Origin: Betaproteobacteria bacterium
Lineage (GTDB): Bacteria; Pseudomonadota; Gammaproteobacteria; Burkholderiales; Eutrophovitaceae
Direction of reading: 5' to 3'
NCBI GenBank assembly: GCA_009886305.1
Contig: QXZO01000051.1
Coordinates: forward strand, 1 to 20,782
DNA: 20,782 nt
Shown here one piece after another: positions 15,202-20,782 of this stretch (its first letter is position 1; each line of letters opens with the position of its first letter). The notes beneath the pieces were generated by a model, which was not told where the DNA came from, made no database searches, and worked only from the letters and a program-made list of their open reading frames with translations. Both the position numbers and the translations under genes were made by a program.

Positions 15202-16542
15202 ATGGAATTCAATATACTGCAGTCCCACAAAGGGCTGGATAAACAACTTGAGGAGCTAGGGTCAGATCCATTTGACGGGAATAGCGTAGGGACCTCACTG
15301 TTCATGACAGGAAACATGGGACCGAAGATCAAGGAAAAAATGGGGGCAGCTGCTAAGAAAGCAGGCATGTCTCGTAGAGATTTTTTCCGGTCTTCTCTTG
15401 GTTTAAGTGCCGCAATGATTGCTGCAAATGAAGTTACAGGAATGAAGTTTTTTGAAGTTGGTTCAGCCGAAGCTGCCGATGTGGCGGCAAAAGATGAGGC
15501 TGTTCAAGTGGCTCGAGCAGGCAGTGACTTTATTGTAGACGTTCACACCCACGTGTGTACTCGACCTGGCCACTATCAGTTAGGGGTAAATACCACAGAG
15601 CGAGGTATGTGGTTCGTACAACTGCTTGATGACTTAGGAAAAGCGTTCGGCATGGAAAACGGCACCCGTGACATGAACGTTGAAAATTACGGCAGACTTA
15701 TTCTTGAGGAGAGCGATACGACTGTTGGAATTTTTAATCCATTTGGTTTCCGTGAAGATTACGGCGGCGAGGATATGATTCCGATGGATTACCAGGTTGG
15801 TGTTCGTGATCGATGGCCTGATAACACCATTATGTTGGCGGGCGGTTTAACGCCTAATCAGGGTGTTGATGAGACTCTAGAGCGACTGAATATGTACGCT
15901 GACCAATACCGTATCTCTGGATTGAAGTTATATACCTTCGATTCAACAGATAAAAAAGGTTGGTGGTTTGACGATGAAGCGCTAGCTTATCCAATTTGGG
16001 AAGAGTGTCGTAGACTCGGGATTACAAACATTGGGTGCCATAAAGGGATACCTTTCGGACAGTTCTATGCTAGGTATGCTCATTGTGAAGATTTTGATGC
16101 AGCAGCTGATGACTTCCTAGACCTTAATTTCATCGCATACCACTCTGCTTGGCCCTACCATAATGAGCTGGCGGCATTGAAAGGCTTCAAGCCACAGAGA
16201 AAAAACCTTTATTCAGAAGTCGGTTCCACGTTTGCCGCAACAGTCACAAGCCGACCGTTAGAGTGTGCGCACGTCATTGGCACATTACTGCGTGATCTTG
16301 GCCCTGATTATGTGCTTTGGGGTACTGATTCATTATTGTGGGGTAACCCACAGTGGCAAATTGAAGCGTTTAGGAATTTCCAAATTCCTGATGAACTAGT
16401 GGAAGGCCATGGTTATCCAAAAATTACGCCAGAAATAAGACGTAAAGTATTGGGTGAGAATGCAGCCAGAATATGGAATATTGATAAACAAAAAGCAATG
16501 ACTGCTAAGGCCGATATCTTAGCAAGCAAAGCATACGCTTAA
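15202..16542 (+). CDS. Amidohydrolase-fold protein with internal twin-arginine motif
   Basis: A 446-residue TIM-barrel protein of the amidohydrolase_2 type, a superfamily of metal-dependent hydrolases and decarboxylases. Likely metal ligands are His115 and His117 (DVHTH), His280 (GCHKG), His314 (YHS) and Asp376 (WGTDS); Lys242 in GLKLY may bridge metals or bind substrate. Arg58-Arg59 in MSRRDFF is followed by a weakly hydrophobic stretch (LGLSAAMIAANEV), as in Tat signals, but 55 residues precede it. The strong ribosome site GGGAGGGGAG with a 7-nt spacer supports the long start; an internal ATG at 15367 would give a conventional Tat signal. Tat export is therefore likely but not certain. It is followed by an intrinsic terminator, then FmdB-like and di-haem cytochrome genes. 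Substrate is unknown; amide hydrolysis and decarboxylation are both possible. Confidence 0.8.
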   Translation: MEFNILQSHKGLDKQLEELGSDPFDGNSVGTSLFMTGNMGPKIKEKMGAAAKKAGMSRRDFFRSSLGLSAAMIAANEVTGMKFFEVGSAEAADVAAKDEAVQVARAGSDFIVDVHTHVCTRPGHYQLGVNTTERGMWFVQLLDDLGKAFGMENGTRDMNVENYGRLILEESDTTVGIFNPFGFREDYGGEDMIPMDYQVGVRDRWPDNTIMLAGGLTPNQGVDETLERLNMYADQYRISGLKLYTFDSTDKKGWWFDDEALAYPIWEECRRLGITNIGCHKGIPFGQFYARYAHCEDFDAAADDFLDLNFIAYHSAWPYHNELAALKGFKPQRKNLYSEVGSTFAATVTSRPLECAHVIGTLLRDLGPDYVLWGTDSLLWGNPQWQIEAFRNFQIPDELVEGHGYPKITPEIRRKVLGENAARIWNIDKQKAMTAKADILASKAYA

Positions 16543-16560
16543 GTTTGTCGCTTGATCTAC

Positions 16561-16594
16561 GGTGTGCTCCTTTTTAGGGGCACACCTTTTTTTT
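16561..16594 (+). terminator. Intrinsic terminator after the amidohydrolase gene
   Basis: A 10-bp stem GGTGTGCTCC/GGGGCACACC (16561-16570 and 16577-16586, one G-U pair) closes a six-base loop and runs straight into eight T residues (16587-16594). It is 18 nt after the stop. The ribosome site of the next gene starts about 6 nt beyond the T run, so the hairpin may partly attenuate rather than fully end transcription. Confidence 0.92.
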
Positions 16595-16610
16595 GGGAAA
16601 AGGAAATACA

Positions 16611-16940
16611 GTGCCTACATATGAATATGCATGTGATGCTTGCCACGTGATTTATCAAACGAGACACAGCATGAATGAAAGTGGTCCATCAGTCGGTCAA
16701 GTAAAAAAAATGTGTAAGAAATCAGAATGTACAGGTGAAGTCAGAAAAGTAATTTCCGCACCTAACTTCAATACGGGTAACCACACCAGTCCCACCGCCG
16801 CAAAGTACGCAAAAATGTCTGATGCAGAAGAAATCGCTCGAGAGAACGAATTGCAGAAAGTTTATAAGTCAATTTGGATGCCTCCTGAAGTCAAACATAG
16901 CCCTTGGGAGGATGACCATGACGATGAACACGACCATTGA
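16611..16940 (+). CDS. FmdB-family zinc-ribbon protein
   Basis: A 109-residue protein opening MPTYEYACDAC, the hallmark of FmdB/CxxC zinc-ribbon proteins. Putative zinc ligands are Cys8, Cys11, Cys35 and Cys40. The start is GTG at 16611, with AAGGA at 16600-16604 and a 6-nt spacer; an upstream TTG at 16593 lies in the terminator and is rejected. The C-terminus is unusually acidic and histidine-rich (DDHDDEHDH) and may bind metal. The family is named after a regulator of formamidase in Methylophilus, but most members have no tested function. There is no export signal, so it should be cytoplasmic. Its TGA overlaps the ATG of the cytochrome gene, implying translational coupling. Confidence 0.82.
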   Translation: MPTYEYACDACHVIYQTRHSMNESGPSVGQVKKMCKKSECTGEVRKVISAPNFNTGNHTSPTAAKYAKMSDAEEIARENELQKVYKSIWMPPEVKHSPWEDDHDDEHDH

Positions 16941-18361
16941 TGTTGAGTTTTAAGCGAGCTTTTAAATTTATCTTTTGTCTGACCTTAGTTGTCGGCCTTG
17001 TTAAAGTTGGATACAGCGAACAGAATCAAGGTCTCAGTGATTCCGGAGGATTAATGAGTAGCTCGCAATCAGGCGAGTTATCTTTTACGCTTCCGTATGA
17101 GGGGCTAAGTGCGAAGCTGGGCAAGCGATTCATTAAAGGTCATGAGCAGTTTGACGAAATTTGGGTACTGGCACCAGCACCCGGAGTCTGGGGTTTAGGT
17201 CCTACTTTCAACGAAGCTAATTGTGTGGGATGCCATCCAAAGAATAGTCGAGCGCAGCCGGCTAAAGATGGCGCTGAAATAGAGAAGGGTAACGTCATTA
17301 AGCTTGGTCATCGTGGTGCTAAGGGCGAAGTAGTACCGTCGCATCCTTGGTATGGAGATCAACTACAAAACAGAGCAGCTGAAAATCGAGTGCCGATAGA
17401 AGGTAATGCGCAAGTTACTTTCGAATATTCTCAATTCACATATCCCGACAACACAAGTGTCACCCTCAAACGACCTATTATCAGGGTTAAAAATCTTAAT
17501 TTTGGAGATTTAGACGAGTCGACAGTTGTCTCAATGAGAATAGCGCCGCAAGTGATAGGGTTAGGCCTGCTTGAATGGGTTTCCGAACAGAATTTATTAG
17601 AGATCGCCGAGCGTCAAAAGAAGGAGGGCCTGTCGGGACGTCCCAACTACGTTATTGATTTAGAAACTGAGCGTGCCGTCATCGGTCGTTTTGGCTGGAA
17701 GGCAGCACAGCCGAATCTCAAGCAGCAAACTGCAGTGGCATTTCATTCAGATATAGGCGCAACGACTTTCTTTTTTCCAGAAAAAAACTGTCCACAAATT
17801 CAAGTCGGTTGCAGAGAATTACCTTCTGCTGCGAAGTGTGGTGGGCAGGGTGGATGTACCGGAAATAATTTTAGACCTGAGGTATTACCGAGCAGACTGA
17901 AAAATATAACAACTTATTTGCAAGCACTCAACATCCCAGAGCGACGAATTGAAGACCCAGAGGAGACCTTAGCTGGAGAAATTTTATTTCGTGATTCTGG
18001 GTGTGCCTCATGTCATGTGCCAACTCTTGTAACAGGAGAAAACACAATCCTCAAAGAGCTAAATAATATGTCTTTCCATCCCTACACCGACTTACTAATC
18101 CATGATATGGGAGAACAACTCTCTGATCATAGACCAGAGGGGTCGGCAACTGGTCAAGAGTGGCGAACACCGCCACTCTGGGGTATTGGGTTAGTAAATA
18201 CGATCTCCGGAAGTCTTGGCCTATTGCACGACGGACGTGCCGCCTCTATCGAAGAAGCCATCCTGTGGCATGGGGGAGAGGCTTTGTCATCTCGACAAAA
18301 ATTTGTCGACTTGGCTAAACCTGAGAGAGAGCGTGTCATAAAGTTTATCAATTCGCTCTAA
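16940..18361 (+). CDS. Exported di-haem oxidoreductase (DUF1111/DHOR family cytochrome c)
   Basis: A 473-residue protein with a Sec signal (MLSFKRAFKFIFCLTLVVGL, probable cleavage after VGYS). Two c-type haem sites are present: CVGCH at residues 95-99 and CASCH at 355-359. The first site sits in NEANCVGCHPKN and the second in FRDSGCASCHVP, followed by HDMGEQLSDHRPEG and WRTPPLWGIG, all typical of the di-haem oxidoreductase family, which has been described as thiol-oxidoreductase- or peroxidase-like. The mature protein should act in the periplasm. Four cysteines at about 284, 291, 300 and 306 lie between the haem sites; the last pair (KCGGQGGC) looks like an extra insertion. The ATG overlaps the FmdB-like stop (TGATG). 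An alternative TTG start one codon earlier is unlikely. Confidence 0.87.
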   Translation: MLSFKRAFKFIFCLTLVVGLVKVGYSEQNQGLSDSGGLMSSSQSGELSFTLPYEGLSAKLGKRFIKGHEQFDEIWVLAPAPGVWGLGPTFNEANCVGCHPKNSRAQPAKDGAEIEKGNVIKLGHRGAKGEVVPSHPWYGDQLQNRAAENRVPIEGNAQVTFEYSQFTYPDNTSVTLKRPIIRVKNLNFGDLDESTVVSMRIAPQVIGLGLLEWVSEQNLLEIAERQKKEGLSGRPNYVIDLETERAVIGRFGWKAAQPNLKQQTAVAFHSDIGATTFFFPEKNCPQIQVGCRELPSAAKCGGQGGCTGNNFRPEVLPSRLKNITTYLQALNIPERRIEDPEETLAGEILFRDSGCASCHVPTLVTGENTILKELNNMSFHPYTDLLIHDMGEQLSDHRPEGSATGQEWRTPPLWGIGLVNTISGSLGLLHDGRAASIEEAILWHGGEALSSRQKFVDLAKPERERVIKFINSL

Positions 18362-18370
18362 TCAACATAA

Positions 18371-18673
18371 TTATTTTCCGCAAGATTGTATCTCTACTGT
18401 TACGTTTTTAAGGTTAATTGAGCATAAATCAAGTTTTTTCTTCGTTGCTTTAAGCCGCTCGCTTAAATCGTCGTTATCGTATCGCAACTCCGCATTATAA
18501 ATTTCAAGAGTCTGTACTTGCTGTCTCAAATCTTCAATTCTTTGATTTTTACACTCCAATGTGTCGGCATCACAAACAGCGTATACCGAATGACTAAAAA
18601 GAAGAACCACTCCAACGAGGAAAAACTGATAACTTTTTTTGACCTTATATATGTTGCACCTTAAAAAACTCAT
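18371..18673 (-). CDS. Small exported coiled-coil protein, unknown function
   Basis: A 100-residue protein not assigned to a family. Residues 1-32 form a signal peptide with a basic start (KVKK), a hydrophobic core (FFLVGVVLLF) and probable cleavage at VYA-VC. The mature 68 residues are a charged heptad-like helix (about 43-83, QRIEDLRQQVQTLEIYNAEL region). Cysteines lie near both ends: 34 and 41 before it, 84 and 98 after it. Disulfide-linked dimers or a stapled hairpin are plausible. The ribosome site GAGAGGGA precedes the ATG. It starts 12 nt after the upstream gene's stop, so it is the last gene of a three-gene unit. Its stop is 9 nt from the convergent cytochrome stop. Confidence 0.7.
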   Translation of the reverse strand: MSFLRCNIYKVKKSYQFFLVGVVLLFSHSVYAVCDADTLECKNQRIEDLRQQVQTLEIYNAELRYDNDDLSERLKATKKKLDLCSINLKNVTVEIQSCGK

Positions 18674-18685
18674 AGTTCCCTCTCT

Positions 18686-19114
18686 TTATTCACAAAAATA
18701 ACCCGTCATGAATTTGACGTATTCGTTCCATTCAGCATAAGCCCATCTCTGCCTGTTTGGTTCAATGCTATTGTTTTTTATTAACTCGACGGCTTTTGAT
18801 TGAGCATAATAGTGGTATGAGATCTCTTTTATTCGCAGACGTTCACAGTCAATTTCGAATTGGGTAACGAAAGACTTGATCCCATCATGGGTTTTGCTTA
18901 GATCTCGGAGTTCATCGATTAAGAAACGCCGTTGCGGTTCTACCACCTGATTCAATTTCCAAAGAATTTCGTCGCCATTCTCTAACACCAGAACAGGAGA
19001 CCACTCTCCTGCATGAATCTTGGCTGGAATAGTTGTGATTAGTAATAAAAATAATGGAATAAAATACGCACGTATGTAATCGCTTGGTCGCCTATTCTCG
19101 AATAGATGAAGCAT
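18686..19114 (-). CDS. Small exported protein resembling surface-adhesin E
   Basis: A 142-residue protein from the ATG at 19114; a GTG at 19117 overlapping the previous TAG is an equally possible start adding one residue. A long basic N-region (to about residue 15) precedes a hydrophobic core AYFIPLFLLLITTI and probable cleavage at IHA-GE. The mature part begins with a Trp-containing segment. It has FEIDCERLRIKEISYHYY in the middle and a final ...YFCE, giving two cysteines (about 90 and 141) likely to pair. This order (Trp start, DC..R..R, Tyr-rich strand, late Cys) recalls the Adhesin_E/surface-adhesin E family of small envelope proteins; the match is by memory and tentative. It is translationally coupled to the DehI-like gene. 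Confidence 0.6.
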   Translation of the reverse strand: MLHLFENRRPSDYIRAYFIPLFLLLITTIPAKIHAGEWSPVLVLENGDEILWKLNQVVEPQRRFLIDELRDLSKTHDGIKSFVTQFEIDCERLRIKEISYHYYAQSKAVELIKNNSIEPNRQRWAYAEWNEYVKFMTGYFCE

Positions 19115-19116
19115 CA

Positions 19117-19974
19117 CTAATGATCCAGTTGTTTCAGCCAGCGTGATATTGCATACCCCATAACGACCATCCTTGCCACTTGTATTGGGCTTTCAACATA
19201 GCTACGAATAACTTCGATGGCTTTTGGAGGTAGAGTAGGCTGGACCATATTGTATGACCTTGAAATTTTTGCCCCGATATTAACCGCTAACAACGTACTT
19301 TTAAGGCTCGCTGCGTCAATGATTCCAGATTTTTGCTGAGGAAGGAATGTTCCATAAATTACAGACAAAAACCTTGGCCAATACGCAAGATGTCGCCAAA
19401 GGGTGGCAACGTGAGCTTGATGGGATAACGTATCATCGGACGTGCTGGCTCCCAGTGAATTTGCCTCACAAACATAACCCCAAGTTTGATTATCGATTTC
19501 GGCTCGGGATAATAATGGCTTAAGTTTTTTCGGGATCTGGTAGTCACGTGACTTATTATCTAAAATCAATGGATGCCCTTCGCTTGCCGGCGTGATATAC
19601 GCTGCTAATGCCAATAAATTAAGGGTGTTTGATCGATTATAGGCATTTACAATACGGCTAATTTCTGAGAGATCCGCCTCGGAGATGCGATCTGCTAAGG
19701 CGTGACTTTTATCATCAGAGCCAGGTACTTGTAATGCTACCTGGCCCAGGAAATCGGGCATCATAAGGTCTGGTAATCCTGTTTCATATATTGGTTTCAC
19801 GGCGACCCAAGTTCGTTCCAGACAGTCATCCCAAGAAGCAAGAGCCCTCCAAATTGATGTAACTATTGGAATCCGCATTGTTACTCGGATATCTTGGAAT
19901 ATCTCCGCTGTCCTGCCAGTAGCTGTTGCTTCATCTGTAACCTTGACAGGGTCATAACTGAAATCTAAAACCAT
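19117..19974 (-). CDS. DehI-family protein (2-haloacid dehalogenase-like)
   Basis: A 285-residue, largely helical protein resembling the DehI family (halocarboxylic acid dehydrogenase DehI). Characterised DehI hydrolyses both D- and L-2-haloacids with an activated water. The family's pseudo-twofold layout is visible: RIPIVTSIWRALASW near residue 34 is echoed by HVATLWRHLAYW near 188, each with a Trp-Arg pair (42-43 and 193-194). The leading ATGRTAEIFQDIR is also family-like. No signal peptide is present, so it should be cytoplasmic. AGGA 6 nt before the ATG is the ribosome site. Many DehI homologues are annotated from similarity only, and dehalogenase activity here is unproven. It heads an operon with two small exported proteins. 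Confidence 0.65.
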   Translation of the reverse strand: MVLDFSYDPVKVTDEATATGRTAEIFQDIRVTMRIPIVTSIWRALASWDDCLERTWVAVKPIYETGLPDLMMPDFLGQVALQVPGSDDKSHALADRISEADLSEISRIVNAYNRSNTLNLLALAAYITPASEGHPLILDNKSRDYQIPKKLKPLLSRAEIDNQTWGYVCEANSLGASTSDDTLSHQAHVATLWRHLAYWPRFLSVIYGTFLPQQKSGIIDAASLKSTLLAVNIGAKISRSYNMVQPTLPPKAIEVIRSYVESPIQVARMVVMGYAISRWLKQLDH

Positions 19975-20142
19975 AATTCCTGTTGGGGTTTACCAAGTAA
20001 GTTTGAAGACACAGTATCGTCGCTGTTATTATTCGAATGGTCAAGGATTAAGGTCGGGAGAATTTGTGATCACGAGCAATCTAAAAATCAGAATAACTAA
20101 TTCTGTTGTCACCCAACGAGTCAATAGGCTCTCTCGAGGCTA

Positions 20143-20782
20143 ATGAACGATAGCCGCATCCCTATTTTGTGGACGTTCCGTCGATGCCCCTATGCGATGA
20201 GAACTCGTTTAGCAATTAGGTCCAGCGGGGTTCAAGTCTACATGAGGGAAATTGTCCTTCGTGACAAACCGGTGGAGTTTGTCTGCGATAGCGCTAAAGC
20301 CACGGTTCCAGTGTTAAGACTCCCCAGTGGACAGATTCTTGAAGAAAGTATCGATATCATGCAATGGGCGCTCGACCAAAATGATCCTGATAATTGGTTG
20401 AAGATCTTACATTCACGTCAGGAGCATGCAAGACTCTTTTTGACGAATTTAGATGGTCCATTTAAACATAACCTTGACCGTTATAAGTATGCCAGTCGAT
20501 ATGGATTGCAAAGCAAAGAGAGCATGGCACATCGAGAGGAAGGCAGTAAGTTTCTGACAAAAATTAACGAATGGTTAACGGAGACACCGTTTTTATCTGG
20601 GGATAGCCAAGGGTTTCTCGATATTGCGAGTCTTCCTTTCGTGCGTCAGTTTCGGATCGCTAATCCTGGATGGTTCGATCAGCAGAATTGGCCGCAACTG
20701 CATGACTGGCTTCAAAAATTTCTCTCATCGAGGCAGTTTTCAGTAATCATGGAAAAACTTAAACCTTGGGATTCAAAGCAAG
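20143..20782 (+). CDS. Glutathione S-transferase family protein (3' end missing)
   Basis: An open frame runs from the ATG at 20143 to the window end (213 complete codons, no stop). The thioredoxin-like N-terminal domain begins with LWTFRRCPYAMRTRLAI, holding a CPYA motif whose Cys15 is the likely catalytic residue. KATVPVL carries the cis-proline and EESIDIMQWAL the glutathione gamma-glutamyl contact (Glu-Ser). A helical C-terminal domain follows, with FLDIASLPFVRQF the usual GST capping segment. Cys-type GSTs of this kind generally act as thiol transferases or reductases. An in-frame stop at 20125-20127 rules out a longer start. GAGG at 20136-20139 is only 3 nt from the ATG, a short spacing. 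It is divergent from the DehI-like gene across 168 bp in which I see no gene or firm promoter. Confidence 0.88.
   Translation, partial: MNDSRIPILWTFRRCPYAMRTRLAIRSSGVQVYMREIVLRDKPVEFVCDSAKATVPVLRLPSGQILEESIDIMQWALDQNDPDNWLKILHSRQEHARLFLTNLDGPFKHNLDRYKYASRYGLQSKESMAHREEGSKFLTKINEWLTETPFLSGDSQGFLDIASLPFVRQFRIANPGWFDQQNWPQLHDWLQKFLSSRQFSVIMEKLKPWDSKQ

Noticed and set aside
20068..20078. TGTGATCACGA as a CRP site
   Set aside because: The two half-sites abut without the 6-bp spacer needed, so it is only a short palindrome.

Overview
The window looks like the chromosome of a proteobacterium from the beta/gamma branch. It carries SMC rather than MukBEF, a ZipA, a map-glnD pair and an smc-zipA-ligA cluster. 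By recollection of family patterns (no search was run), several proteins look closest to betaproteobacterial forms: TadA with GACGSVVDLF...NHHT, a long ZipA ending in LFS, the methionine aminopeptidase and the peptide deformylase. Base composition looks low-to-middle 40s %GC by eye. Genes are densely packed, with many 1-4 nt overlaps. There are no rRNA or tRNA genes, CRISPR arrays, transposases or phage genes.

Layout. (1) Positions 1-1602, plus strand: the 3' part of tadA, a leaderless L,D-transpeptidase-like protein and an SDR/FabG-type reductase. (2) queF on the minus strand, convergent with the reductase. (3) An intergenic region at about 2032-2132 with two interleaved inverted repeats and a promoter for smc. 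(4) Positions 2133-10790, plus strand: a tightly coupled housekeeping operon smc-zipA-ligA-galU-hpt-like-def, covering chromosome organisation, divisome assembly, DNA ligation, UDP-glucose synthesis, purine salvage and protein maturation. (5) Minus strand: glnD and map in TAATG overlap, with an unrecognised secreted protein upstream. The end of glnD overlaps the end of def by 11 bp, tail to tail. (6) Positions 15055-18361, plus strand: the accessory part. A promoter and a leader with possible hairpins precede a Tat-type amidohydrolase-fold protein. An intrinsic terminator follows, and right against it sits a zinc-ribbon FmdB-family protein coupled to an exported di-heme c-type oxidoreductase. 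(7) Positions 18371-19974, minus strand: a DehI-like protein followed by two small exported proteins, one similar to surface-adhesin E and one a coiled coil with cysteines at both ends. (8) From 20143 to the window end, plus strand: the start of a glutathione S-transferase.

Most of the window is ordinary core genome. The parts most likely to hold undescribed biology are the amidohydrolase/FmdB/di-heme cytochrome unit with its internal terminator, the neighbouring secreted protein with a tandem duplication across its signal-peptide cleavage site, and the DehI-like plus two secreted proteins operon. Functional calls for these accessory genes rest on fold-level motifs, so substrates remain unknown.
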